Shown: positions 33,839 to 41,960 of the stretch, piece after piece
Position numbering within the stretch: position 1 is the stretch's first letter
Layout of the letters: the number at the start of each line of letters is the position of its first letter
From: UBA3069 sp050633465
Lineage (GTDB): Bacteria > Pseudomonadota > Alphaproteobacteria > Rhodobacterales > Rhodobacteraceae
Assembly (NCBI GenBank): GCA_050633465.1
Contig: JBOEGO010000027.1
Coordinates: forward strand, 1-64,000
Length of the DNA: 64,000 nt
Direction: 5' to 3'
Notes under the pieces: generated by a model
Seen by the model: the letters and a program-made list of their open reading frames with translations, nothing else
Told to the model about the DNA's origin: nothing
Database searches by the model: none
Translations under genes and position numbers: made by a program

Positions 33839-35290
33839 TTATTCCGCGGCTTTCATTTCAAAGCCTTTTTCCAGCATATCCGAGGGTTCCACCGGATATT
33901 CGCCGGAAAAGCATGCGTCGCAATATTGCGGGCATTTGGCGTTGCGCCCTTCGGCTTCGCCGACGGCGCGATACAGCCCGTCGAGCGAGATAAAGCGCAG
34001 GCTGTCCACAGCGAGGTGGGCGCACATTTCGTCTTCGCTCATGGTGGCGGCCAGCAGTTTTTCGCGCTGTGGCGTGTCCACCCCGTAAAAGCAGGGCCAT
34101 GCGGTGGGGGGGGATGCGATGCGGAAGTGGACTTCGGCTGCGCCGGCGTCCAGCAGCATATCCTTGATCTTGCGCGAGGTGGTGCCACGCACCACGCTGT
34201 CATCCACCAGAATGATACGTTTGCCTTTGATCAGGGCGCGGTTCACGTTCAGTTTCAGGCGCACACCCATGTTGCGGATCTGTTCGGTGGGTTCGATAAA
34301 GGTGCGGCCCATATATTGGTTGCGAATGATGCCCATGGCGTAGGGGATGCCGCTTTCCTGGGAAAAGCCGATGGCGGCGGGGGTGCCGGAATCGGGCACG
34401 GGGCAGACCAGATCGGCCTCGACCGGGCTTTCCTTGGCCAGTTCCACACCGATCTGGCGGCGGGTTTCATAGACCGAGCGATCGCCGATGATGCTGTCGG
34501 GACGTGAGAAATAGACATGTTCGAAGATGCAGAACCGGGCATCGCGTTTGCGGAAGGGAAAGCGGCTGTCGACGCCATTGTCGTCGATCACCACCATTTC
34601 GCCCGGTTCGATTTCGCGCACATATTCCGCGCCGATGATATCGAGCGCGCAGGTTTCCGAGGACAGCGCCCAGCCGTCGCCGATTTTACCAAGGCAGAGC
34701 GGGCGCACCCCCAGCGGGTCGCGCACGCCGATCAGTTTGGTGCGGGTCATGGCGACGATGGAAAACGCGCCCTCGACGCGGCGCAGGGCGTCTTCCATCC
34801 GTTCGGGGATGTTTTTCTGCAAGGAGCGCGCCATCAGGTGGATGATGCATTCGGAATCGGAGGAGGATTGAAAGATCGAGCCGCGTTCGATCAATTCGCG
34901 GCGCAGGGCATTGGCATTGGTGATATTGCCGTTATGCGCAATCGCCGCCCCGCCCATGGAAAATTCGCCGAAAAACGGCTGCACGTCGCGGATCACCGCG
35001 CCCTTTGCCCCGGCGGTGGAGTAGCGCACATGGCCGATGCCAAGCGGCCCGGGCAGGGTTTGCATCAGGTTTGCGCTGGTGAAATTGTCGCGCACATAGC
35101 CAAAGCGGTGGGCCGAGTTGAACCCCTGTTGCGGATCGTGGGTGACGATGCCGCCTGCCTCTTGTCCGCGATGTTGCAGGGCGTGCAGGCCAAGGGCGAC
35201 AAAATTCGCCGCATCGGTCACCCCGAGGACGCCGAAAACGCCGCATTCCTCGCGGAGTTTGTCATCGTCAAAGGGGTTGGTTGTGGGCAT
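33839..35290 (-). CDS. purF: amidophosphoribosyltransferase, iron-sulfur type
   Basis: First committed step of purine synthesis: glutamine plus PRPP to 5-phosphoribosylamine. 483 residues: N-terminal glutamine amidotransferase with the nucleophile at C16 (EECGVFG) behind a short propeptide, then a phosphoribosyltransferase domain with ILVDDSVVRGTT. Cysteines equivalent to the four 4Fe-4S ligands of the Bacillus enzyme are visible (RFCIFE, WPCFYG, YCDAC), so it is the cluster-bearing form. A TTG at 35317 has a better ribosome binding site (GGAG) and is a possible alternative start. Confidence 0.95.
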   Translation of the reverse strand: MPTTNPFDDDKLREECGVFGVLGVTDAANFVALGLHALQHRGQEAGGIVTHDPQQGFNSAHRFGYVRDNFTSANLMQTLPGPLGIGHVRYSTAGAKGAVIRDVQPFFGEFSMGGAAIAHNGNITNANALRRELIERGSIFQSSSDSECIIHLMARSLQKNIPERMEDALRRVEGAFSIVAMTRTKLIGVRDPLGVRPLCLGKIGDGWALSSETCALDIIGAEYVREIEPGEMVVIDDNGVDSRFPFRKRDARFCIFEHVYFSRPDSIIGDRSVYETRRQIGVELAKESPVEADLVCPVPDSGTPAAIGFSQESGIPYAMGIIRNQYMGRTFIEPTEQIRNMGVRLKLNVNRALIKGKRIILVDDSVVRGTTSRKIKDMLLDAGAAEVHFRIASPPTAWPCFYGVDTPQREKLLAATMSEDEMCAHLAVDSLRFISLDGLYRAVGEAEGRNAKCPQYCDACFSGEYPVEPSDMLEKGFEMKAAE

Positions 35291-35602
35291 CTGCGGGGAA
35301 AGCTGGCTGTTTGGCAAGGCGCGTCTCCGAATCCGGCGGGGTGTGGATTTGATCCCCTCTTACGGGTTTGGGGGGCGGGTGTCACGAAAGGATCACATAG
35401 GGCGTGCGGATTGTGGGGCAAGCGCGGGCGCGCTATTGCGCGGCGCGGCCCTGTGGCGTGCTGTGGCGGGCTGTGACAAGCTGTAGCGGGTTCGGGCGAT
35501 AGGGGCGGGTTATTTGCGGCGGTTGGTGGAATGATGCGTTGCGGCCCCTATCATTTCCGGCCCCATCGCGTAAGGGAGGGGGGAGCATACGGAGAATGAA
35601 CA
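35291..35602. other. divergent gene-free stretch between purF and a hypothetical gene
   Basis: About 310 bp that should hold the promoters of purF (minus) and the hypothetical gene at 35603 (plus). Contains a 10-bp tandem repeat at 35451-35490. No purine-operon operator or riboswitch was recognised. Confidence 0.45.
35451..35490. repeat. 10-bp tandem repeat, four units
   Basis: Four units CTGTGGCGTG, CTGTGGCGGG, CTGTGACAAG, CTGTAGCGGG. Non-coding, about 160 bp upstream of purF on the divergent side. Confidence 0.75.
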
Positions 35603-36178
35603 ATGACCACTTCACAGAATGTGCCGGAACTGATTGCGGCAGCGCAGGCCAAGGCAAAGCTGTTTGAGGCGCGGATTGCGGAGTTTAGCGCGCAGGGTCA
35701 GGAACAGGGTCAGGAACAGGGTCAGGCGCAGGGGCAGGAACGGGGGCTGGCGGCATCCGGGGCCGACGACCTGAACGCGGCGCGGGTCGGGCTGGAAGCG
35801 GCAACGGTTGATCTGTTCACCCTGTTCGAGGCGCGTATGCAGCACCATTTCCGGCGCGGCCCGTTTTCGCGCAAGTTGAAAGCGGCGCTGTTGGAGGCAG
35901 GGCAGGGCGATCTGGCGGAGCGGGTCCATGCCTATTATCTGGCGGTCAATGTGTTGAAACACGGTGCGGGCGCAAGTTACCGCGAATTGCTGGACATGCA
36001 GGTCACGATGTTTCCGGTGCATCGGGTGGCTGCGGAGCCTGAGGAGGCTGCGGGTTCTGTGGAGTCCGGGCCTGCGCAAAACACTCCGTCGCGCCGTATA
36101 GATGTGAGCGTGCCGGGGTTTTTCGACGGGCTGGCCGCGACCCTGCTGGAGGCGCAGGGGTTTTTGGAGAACCGCTAA
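35603..36178 (+). CDS. hypothetical protein with QGQE repeats
   Basis: 191-residue protein of unknown function. After a helical N-terminus it carries four QGQE-type tetrapeptides (about residues 31-46) encoded by four 12-bp units at 35693-35740, so unit number may vary. The middle part (LNAARVGLEAATVDLFTLFEARMQ, HAYYLAVNVLKHG) looks helical and conserved-like; the C-terminus is RIDVSVPGFFDGLAATLLEAQGF. Ribosome binding site is the AGGGGGGAG about 20 bp upstream or the closer GGAGA. No signal peptide or membrane segment. Confidence 0.7.
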   Translation: MTTSQNVPELIAAAQAKAKLFEARIAEFSAQGQEQGQEQGQAQGQERGLAASGADDLNAARVGLEAATVDLFTLFEARMQHHFRRGPFSRKLKAALLEAGQGDLAERVHAYYLAVNVLKHGAGASYRELLDMQVTMFPVHRVAAEPEEAAGSVESGPAQNTPSRRIDVSVPGFFDGLAATLLEAQGFLENR

Positions 36179-36298
36179 GGCTTGCGCCTGAATTTGGCAG
36201 TCTGGATTTGGCGGTCTGTTTCACGCGGCCTTAAATCTGGCGGTATACATATGTGTGGCATGGTGAATGCTGCGTTGTGAACAAGAAAGCATTTCTAG

Positions 36299-36322
36299 CC
36301 CATGTCTGATCCCATGTCTGAT
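36299..36322. repeat. 12-bp tandem duplication at the trmL start
   Basis: CCCATGTCTGAT occurs twice in direct succession, giving two in-frame ATG codons (36302 and 36314) and the protein start MSDPMSDV. Confidence 0.85.
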
Positions 36323-36799
36323 GTCCTGCCTGAACCGCGCATGAAAATCGTGTTGGTCACCCCTGAAATTCCATACAATACCGGGGCAATCGGGCGCAGC
36401 TGCGTGGCCCTGAATCTGGAGCTGATCCTGATCCGGCCCTACGGGTTTTCGCTGGATGAAAAAGCCGTGCGGCGGGCGGGAACGGATTACTGGAAATACG
36501 TCGAATTGAGCGAATACGACAGTTGGCAGGATTTTCTAAAGGCGCGCAGGCCAGAGCCGGAGCAGTTGTTCTTTTTCGAGGAACACGGGGCGCGCACCTT
36601 TTACGAGGCCGATTACAATCGGGACGGGTATTTGGTGTTTGGCTGCGAATCCAAGGGTTTGCCGCCAGAAATCCTGAGCGGCATGGAGGAGCGGACGTTC
36701 AACCTGCCGATGCTGGACAGGCGTGTGCGTTCGCTTAATCTGGCGAATGTGGCCACGGCCGTTATCTATCAGGCGATGCGGGACCAGTTGGGCGGCTAA
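36302..36799 (+). CDS. trmL: tRNA (cytidine(34)-2'-O)-methyltransferase
   Basis: SPOUT-class methyltransferase that 2'-O-methylates the wobble nucleotide of leucine tRNAs. The 165 residues include IVLVTPEIPYNTGAIGRSC at the N-terminus (substrate side), LVFGCESKGLP as the cofactor-knot loop and RSLNLANVATAVIYQAMRD at the C-terminus. The N-terminal MSDPMSDV arises from a 12-bp duplication, so the functional start could be either ATG (36302 or 36314); no clear ribosome binding site is seen for either. Confidence 0.93.
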   Translation: MSDPMSDVLPEPRMKIVLVTPEIPYNTGAIGRSCVALNLELILIRPYGFSLDEKAVRRAGTDYWKYVELSEYDSWQDFLKARRPEPEQLFFFEEHGARTFYEADYNRDGYLVFGCESKGLPPEILSGMEERTFNLPMLDRRVRSLNLANVATAVIYQAMRDQLGG

Positions 36800-37134
36800 G
36801 GGCGGTATCGGCCTGGTGTGGCGGTTTGCAGGCGCGGATTGCTGGCAAGGGGAACGCCGCCCTTGGGCCGTTCACCACGGCCACGCGGGCGGCGTTTGGG
36901 TGGTTGATGGTGAGGGCGCAGAAGGGCGAGAGCGCAGGGAGGCGCGACTGCCGCGCGCAGCGCGGCCCGGCCCAACCCCGAATGCTGCGCCTTTGGCGCT
37001 GTCGTGAGGGGGCGGGAGGGTTTGTTTCTGCCCGGGCGGGTGCTGGAAAACAGGTCGTTGGTTTATGCGTCGAAACGCCGGAATTCGACGCGCTGTAACA
37101 TGGAGCTGGCCAGTGATGCTATTGCCCTGACCAT
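36800..37134. other. convergent gene-free stretch after trmL
   Basis: About 335 bp between trmL (plus) and a minus-strand hypothetical gene. Mostly occupied by structured repeat B (36851-37029); the remainder shows no gene. Confidence 0.55.
36851..37029. repeat. structured intergenic repeat, copy B
   Basis: Partner of 32192-32357. Outer stem AACGCCGCCC with GGGCGGCGTT and inner GGCCGT/ACGGCC stem with TCACC loop. Relative to copy A the fourth outer pair is G-C instead of C-G, so pairing is kept while sequence changes. Shares the GGCCCGGCCCAACC block and the GGCGGGAGGGTTTGTTT end. Confidence 0.85.
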
Positions 37135-37659
37135 CTAGCTGCCCGTGAAAATGCGGTATCTTTCCAGTGTCGGCTGTTTGGCGGCTTGCAGGTTTTGCCA
37201 ATACCGGTCCTTGTTTTCAGTCCATTCCGTGCAGAGCGTGTCGAGCCGCGCCGTGGTTTCGCGGAACTGGCACCATTTTTCGGCGCGGGGTGTGACGATT
37301 TCGAAATACATGCGTGTGGAGAAGCTGTCGCATGAGGCAATATAGTCGGACAGGTAATAGGTTTTGGATGCGCCCCGGCGTTTGACAATCTTGGCGGTGG
37401 CGTTCTTGTCCATCATTTCGTCGGCCATTATGCAATCGCTGCTTTTCCTGCCGACGGCCAGCCATTTGCCGATCGTCCAGTCAGGGTTTTGCATCGTTTG
37501 CGACAGGATCGGCGCGGCGTCCGGGTCGTTCAGGTTATCCTGAATCGCCTGACGCGACTGGCTGGCCTCTGTGCGGCGTTTTTCGCCGCTGGTGTCGATC
37601 CAGTGATACCATCCCGCAAGGCATATGAGGGCAGCAGCGACTTTGACAAGGTATCGCAT
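37135..37659 (-). CDS. hypothetical membrane-anchored protein
   Basis: 174-residue protein. An N-terminal hydrophobic helix (YLVKVAAALICLAGWYHWI) acts as signal anchor, so the remaining chain is probably periplasmic. It has cysteines in SSDCIMAD, IASCDSF, KWCQF and DTLCTEW, a pattern suited to two disulphides. No recognised domain. Preceded by the cvpA terminator and by about 90 bp of upstream DNA, so it has its own promoter. Confidence 0.7.
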   Translation of the reverse strand: MRYLVKVAAALICLAGWYHWIDTSGEKRRTEASQSRQAIQDNLNDPDAAPILSQTMQNPDWTIGKWLAVGRKSSDCIMADEMMDKNATAKIVKRRGASKTYYLSDYIASCDSFSTRMYFEIVTPRAEKWCQFRETTARLDTLCTEWTENKDRYWQNLQAAKQPTLERYRIFTGS

Positions 37660-37746
37660 AAATCGTTCCTGTTTGTGGTTTTTGGTTTCTGGTTCATTTC
37701 CCGCGGGCCTGATGCAGATCCGCCCCTTTGTGCCCGTTGCAACATG

Positions 37747-37783
37747 AAAAAACGGCGCGCCAGTGACGGCACGCCGGTTTTTT
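37747..37783 (-). terminator. rho-independent terminator after cvpA
   Basis: Stem of about 15 pairs (AAAAAACGGCGCGCC with GGCACGCCGGTTTTTT, one bulge and one wobble); flanked by six A and six T, so it works for the minus strand and would work in reverse. Confidence 0.88.
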
Positions 37784-37795
37784 GATGACTGCGCT

Positions 37796-37851
37796 TGGCG
37801 CCTTGTCCCTGGCGCCTTGTCCCTGCGGCCTAGTTGCTGCGGCCTAGTTGC
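37796..37851. repeat. two adjacent perfect 14-bp tandem duplications at the cvpA end
   Basis: TGGCGCCTTGTCCC is duplicated at 37796-37809 and 37810-37823; TGCGGCCTAGTTGC is duplicated at 37824-37837 and 37838-37851. The second pair spans the cvpA stop codon, so the stop region itself is duplicated. Confidence 0.88.
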
Positions 37852-38440
37852 TGGCGGGGGCCGTGGTCGGGGTTGCGGGATTTGCCGGTGCTTCGCAGAT
37901 GCCGACCAGTTGTTCGTATTGGCGGGTGATCCAGCCCAGTGCCTGATCGGGGTTTTGCTGTTCGATCTGGCCGGTCATGCGGCCGAAGACGCGCGCCGAG
38001 CGTGAATCGTCTATCATCTGGATATTTTGCGAGGTGATGACCGTTTCATAGACGAAAAACGCCACGGCGACCAGAATGATACCGCGCAGCACGCCGAACA
38101 GAAAGCCAAGCCCCTGATCCAGACCACCCAGTGCGGAGCGTTGCACCAGCGAGGAAAACAGCGGCGTGATAAAGCTGGCGATCACCAGTGCCACGGCAAA
38201 TACCGCACCGAATGCGGCGATGATCGACAATTCGCAATTGTCAGAGATCATGTCGCCGACCACGGGGATTTCCTTGACCAGTGGTTGCGCCTGCGGGGCG
38301 AACAGAAACGCCACCACGCCCGCCACGATCCAGCCCGCGATGGCCAGCCCTTCGCGGACCAGCCCGCGGGAATAGGCCAGCAGCGCCGAAACCACGATGA
38401 TTGCGGCGACAACGCCGTCGATGATGGTGAAACCGTCCAT
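37844..38440 (-). CDS. cvpA: CvpA family membrane protein
   Basis: 198-residue inner-membrane protein with four hydrophobic segments (for example IIDGVVAAIIVVSALLAYSRG and ILVAVAFFVYETVI). CvpA is named for colicin V production and is often linked to purF; the biochemical role remains unclear, with envelope-related functions suggested. Here purF lies 2.5 kb downstream on the same strand and radA lies just upstream. The C-terminal stop lies inside a 14-bp duplication. Confidence 0.9.
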   Translation of the reverse strand: MDGFTIIDGVVAAIIVVSALLAYSRGLVREGLAIAGWIVAGVVAFLFAPQAQPLVKEIPVVGDMISDNCELSIIAAFGAVFAVALVIASFITPLFSSLVQRSALGGLDQGLGFLFGVLRGIILVAVAFFVYETVITSQNIQMIDDSRSARVFGRMTGQIEQQNPDQALGWITRQYEQLVGICEAPANPATPTTAPASN

Positions 38441-38654
38441 GGTCTGCCCGTCCCGTTCTGTCCTGCGGCCCTGTATCGGGCCTGTCCCTCAATCTGTGAC
38501 CCTGCTGGCGGGTTTTGCCCGCTGGCGTGGTCTGCGCGTTTCGCGCCATGCGCCCGTTGGGGTCGCGTTTGGCACGCAGTATGCCCTGTTTCGGCGGCAC
38601 GGGCGCGGGATTTCCGTGCGGCCCCTGCGCCTTTTGCCGTGTTTGTGACCTTTC

Positions 38655-38702
38655 GGCCATGTCTTGGGCCATGTCTGAGGCCATGTCTTTGGCGGTGTCG
38701 CG
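38655..38702. repeat. degenerate 12-bp tandem repeat, about four units
   Basis: GGCCATGTCT with two variable bases repeats at 38655, 38667 and 38679, followed by a decayed unit, just after the radA stop (minus strand), in the radA-cvpA gap. Confidence 0.8.
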
Positions 38703-38710
38703 GTGCCGCG

Positions 38711-40081
38711 TCAGCCTGCGCCAAAGACATCGCCGACAAAGGCGGTTAGATCACCGAGTTGGTTAATTTTCATACCCTTTACGGCGTTTTTCGTGATCTT
38801 GCCGCCGGATGGGGCAATCGCGGCGGTGAAACCAAGTTTTTGCGCCTCTTTCAACCTGTTTTCGGTCTGGCCGACGGGGCGCAGGGCACCGGAGAGGCTG
38901 ATTTCGCCGAAAACCACGGTTTCGGCGGGCAGGGCGGCGTCTTCGCGTGCGGATAGCAGCGCGGCGGCGACGGCCAGATCGGCGGCGGGTTCGTTCACCT
39001 TCATGCCGCCCGCGACGTTCAGATAGACATCAAGCCCTGCAAAGGGGATGCCGCAGCGCGATTCCAGCACCGCAAGGATCATGTTGAGCCGCCCGCCATC
39101 CCAGCCCACGACCGACCGGCGCGGCTGGCTGTGCGGCGAGGGCGCGACGAGGGCCTGAAATTCGACCAGCACGGGGCGGGTGCCTTCGATCCCGGAGAAG
39201 ACAACAGAGCCGGGAGAGGGTTGGCCGCGTTCGGACAGGAACAGCGCCGAGGGGTTCAGGACCTCGGCCAGCCCGCCGCCGGTCATTTCGAACACGCCGA
39301 TTTCATCGGCAGGGCCAAAGCGGTTTTTGACGGCGCGCAGGATGCGGAACTGGTGGCCGCGCTCGCCTTCGAAATAGAGCACGGTATCGACCATATGTTC
39401 GACCACGCGGGGGCCGGCGATCTGCCCGTCCTTGGTGACATGGCCGACAAGTATCACGGACACGCCGTTGCGTTTGGCGAATGTGGTCAGTTCATGGGCG
39501 GCGGCGCGGACCTGTGACACGGACCCCGGCGCGCTGTCGACGTTATCGGCCCACATGGTCTGGATCGAATCGATGATGGCAAGCTGGGGTTTTTCGGCCT
39601 CGAGCGTGGTCAGGATGTCGCGCAGGTTGGTTTCAGCCGCCAGTTTCACGGGGGCGTCGGCAAGGCCAAGGCGCTGCGCACGCATGCGGACCTGCGCCGA
39701 GGCTTCCTCGCCCGAGACATAGATGGTTTTCAGGCCCGCATTGGCGAATTTCGCCGCGGCCTGAAGCAGCAGAGTGGATTTGCCGATGCCCGGATCGCCG
39801 CCGACAAGGATGGCGGAGGCAGGCACCAGCCCGCCGCCCAGCACGCGGTCCAACTCGCCAAGCCCCGAATGGGTGCGGGGGGGCGGCGTTTCCTCGGTTG
39901 ACAGGTCGGTCAGGGGCACGGGGTGGCCGCGCCGCATGCCCAGCGATTTCTTGGAGGGGCCGGTGGAGAGCGGCTTTTCCTCGACAATCGAATTCCATTC
40001 GCCGCAGGCATCGCAACGCCCCGACCATTTGTTATGGGAGGCGCCACAGGCGGAACAGGTGAATGATTTTTCTTTGGCCAT
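38711..40081 (-). CDS. radA: DNA repair protein RadA
   Basis: Branch-migration ATPase of recombination. 456 residues: N-terminal zinc finger C9, C12, C23, C26; RecA-like ATPase with Walker A GDPGIGKST (95-103) and the RadA-specific KNRFG motif near residue 253; C-terminal Lon-protease-like domain without protease residues. ATG at 40081 (MAKEKSFTCSACG) is the usual start. Followed by cvpA after 270 bp that contain a 12-bp tandem repeat. Confidence 0.95.
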   Translation of the reverse strand: MAKEKSFTCSACGASHNKWSGRCDACGEWNSIVEEKPLSTGPSKKSLGMRRGHPVPLTDLSTEETPPPRTHSGLGELDRVLGGGLVPASAILVGGDPGIGKSTLLLQAAAKFANAGLKTIYVSGEEASAQVRMRAQRLGLADAPVKLAAETNLRDILTTLEAEKPQLAIIDSIQTMWADNVDSAPGSVSQVRAAAHELTTFAKRNGVSVILVGHVTKDGQIAGPRVVEHMVDTVLYFEGERGHQFRILRAVKNRFGPADEIGVFEMTGGGLAEVLNPSALFLSERGQPSPGSVVFSGIEGTRPVLVEFQALVAPSPHSQPRRSVVGWDGGRLNMILAVLESRCGIPFAGLDVYLNVAGGMKVNEPAADLAVAAALLSAREDAALPAETVVFGEISLSGALRPVGQTENRLKEAQKLGFTAAIAPSGGKITKNAVKGMKINQLGDLTAFVGDVFGAG

Positions 40082-40193
40082 GGGGCGGTGATGCCCCAAG
40101 CCTGTTGGGTGGTCAATTGGGAAAGGATTTTTGGCGGCAAAGGACGGGAGGGGCTGCGGGGTTCGGGCGGTGCGCGCGTTTGGAGGGGGATGC

Positions 40194-40231
40194 GGGGGTG
40201 GCCGGGGCGCGGATGCGCCCCGGCCACCCCC
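40194..40231. repeat. perfect 17-bp GC hairpin with GGAT loop
   Basis: Arms 40194-40210 and 40215-40231 are exact inverse complements around GGAT, the same loop as the hairpin at 29893-29932. It lies upstream of radA; further smaller hairpins follow to 40280. Confidence 0.85.
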
Positions 40232-40366
40232 GCCGGGCGCAGGGTTTCACCCTGCGCAACCGCTGGCGCGGTTGCATTTTCAATGGGGGTCTGTGGGGTT
40301 TGGGCCGCTGCTGCCCGCGTCGGGCGGTGGGGGCGGGTCCGTTCTAATCCGCTGCGCGGGACAGGT

Positions 40367-41170
40367 TTATTCCGCTGCGCGGGGCAGGCCGACAATATGG
40401 GGGTCCAGATTGTCCAGTTCTTCGACCGAGGGGCGGGGGGCGGGGTGGGCGGATTTGGCGATGGAATCTGTGCCGGCTTCGGGCAGGACCTCGCGCAGTT
40501 CGGTGCGCAGGCGATCCAGTTGCGAGGCGGCGACGGATTCTTCGAGTTCGACCTCGTGCAGCCAGTGTTTCAGTTCGGTTGCGACGGATTTGGCGCGGGT
40601 GATGCGGGCGTTGAAGGATTCCACCTCTTGTTGGCGTTGTTGCAGGAAGGAACGGGCGCGGGTCACTTTGTCGTCGCTGTAGGTTTCGGCCAGTTCCTGT
40701 GAGATATGGCTCATCTGGGCGGCGGCTTCGAGCACGGCGGGTTCCAGCCCGCCCAGATCGGGGTGGTTGCGCAGATAGATCAGCCGTTCGCGCACCGAAT
40801 CAAATTCGGACGACATCTGAAACGTGCCCTGACGGTCGGCGGCATGGGCCAGATGATAGGCGCGGGCGATGTCGCGCATGCCCATTTCGAATTTGCGATG
40901 CGAGTTTTCCAGCCGCAGCACGCGGGCATTGGCGGGCAGGTAAAACACCAGCATCAGCGCCAGAATGGTGACGGTAATCTGCGCAATCATGCCCGCATTT
41001 TCAACGGGTTCCGTGCCGTAGCTGATGTTTAGCGTTAACCATGGCAGCAACCCGAATGCAGCGGCCAGTGTGGCGCCGGTCAGGCCGATGGCAGTCAGCA
41101 TAATCAGGCCAAAGGCGGCACGGTGAAGCAGCGCGCCAAGCAGGCGCATAAGGGTGCGGAACGCGGCCAT
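40367..41170 (-). CDS. hypothetical two-helix membrane protein with coiled coil
   Basis: 267-residue protein: two N-terminal transmembrane helices (LIMLTAIGLTGATLAAAFGLL and MIAQITVTILALMLVFYLP), then a long cytoplasmic helical region rich in Glu, Arg and Gln (residues 90-225, e.g. RARSFLQQRQQEVESFNARI) likely to form a coiled coil, and a proline-rich end. Homologues are sometimes labelled DNA repair protein, but nothing in the sequence supports that. A GGGGGGA ribosome binding site precedes the ATG at 41170. Confidence 0.75.
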   Translation of the reverse strand: MAAFRTLMRLLGALLHRAAFGLIMLTAIGLTGATLAAAFGLLPWLTLNISYGTEPVENAGMIAQITVTILALMLVFYLPANARVLRLENSHRKFEMGMRDIARAYHLAHAADRQGTFQMSSEFDSVRERLIYLRNHPDLGGLEPAVLEAAAQMSHISQELAETYSDDKVTRARSFLQQRQQEVESFNARITRAKSVATELKHWLHEVELEESVAASQLDRLRTELREVLPEAGTDSIAKSAHPAPRPSVEELDNLDPHIVGLPRAAE

Positions 41171-41332
41171 GACTTCCCCCCCAGGAATTGGCAAGCAATC
41201 AATATAAACTGTCGGCAAGTTTACGCCGAAGTGGTGCGATTACATAAGAGGAATTCGGTGCAGCGCCAATGTGGGTGGGGATTTTGTTGTTTTCGCACCA
41301 CTTTTGCGGGGAGGATTGTTTCTGTTTTTGCG

Positions 41333-41803
41333 TCAATCAGGGCTATTGGCAGGGGATTGTTTCTGATCGCGCGTCGGCCAGAGGCTGATCGCGAGAGAGG
41401 CCAGAATGCAGCCGGTGAACAGATACAGCCCCCATGCGGTGGTCAGTTTGCCCAGGCCCATGCCCTTGGACACAGTGATGTAGGTGGCGATCAAAAACAC
41501 ATCGGCCATGGCCAGTTTGCCCATGATTGCCAGCGCGGGTTTGACGCGCTGATCCATCAGGCCAAAGTGCATCAGCGCAAGGCCAAGGGTTTTCAGGTAG
41601 GGCGCAAAGAGGGCAAAGAATGTCACCAGCAGGGCGAGGAATACGTCGCTGTTCCACAGGCTTTGCAGGCCCGATATGACGCTGATTTCCGAGGTGCCGA
41701 ACAGGGGCAGCAGGCGTGCGCGCATCAGGGGGGCGAACCATGATACGGGAAACAGGACCAGCAGCGAGAGGTTGAGGTATTTGCGGAAGGTGTCGTGCAT
41801 CAT
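41333..41803 (-). CDS. pqiA: paraquat-inducible protein A family membrane protein
   Basis: 156-residue protein with four hydrophobic segments, corresponding to one PqiA-type unit. The motif MGKLAMADVFLIATYITVSKG (quoted in part: SMxDVFLxAxxVxLxK-like) is characteristic. PqiA proteins act with MCE/PqiB-type proteins in lipid transport between membranes; no such partner lies beside it, but mlaF and mlaE lie directly upstream on the same strand. Either of two adjacent ATG codons (41803 or 41800) may start it. Confidence 0.8.
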   Translation of the reverse strand: MMHDTFRKYLNLSLLVLFPVSWFAPLMRARLLPLFGTSEISVISGLQSLWNSDVFLALLVTFFALFAPYLKTLGLALMHFGLMDQRVKPALAIMGKLAMADVFLIATYITVSKGMGLGKLTTAWGLYLFTGCILASLAISLWPTRDQKQSPANSPD

Positions 41804-41893
41804 CTGCCCCTTATGGCCTGATCCATAGCTAAGCGCAGAGGGAGGCGGGTGCAATCATTGCGGCGTCGGGGAATTTCTGCGGCCTTGCGTCAG

Positions 41894-41952
41894 GCGCGGC
41901 GCAATTTTCTTTGAAAGAAAATTACAAATTCCTTTGAAAGGAATTTGGCGCG
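41894..41952. repeat. paired CTTTGAAAG hairpin element, copy 1
   Basis: Two hairpins in tandem (AATTTTC-TTT-GAAAATT-like and AAATTCC-TTT-GGAATTT) flanked by GCGC, starting 8 nt after the mlaF stop on the minus strand. A second copy is at 48092-48144. Confidence 0.8.
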
Positions 41953-41960
41953 GTGTGGGG

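Noticed and set aside
40367..41170. Naming the coiled-coil membrane protein a DNA repair protein
   Set aside because: Two membrane helices plus coiled coil show no nuclease, helicase or DNA-binding motif.
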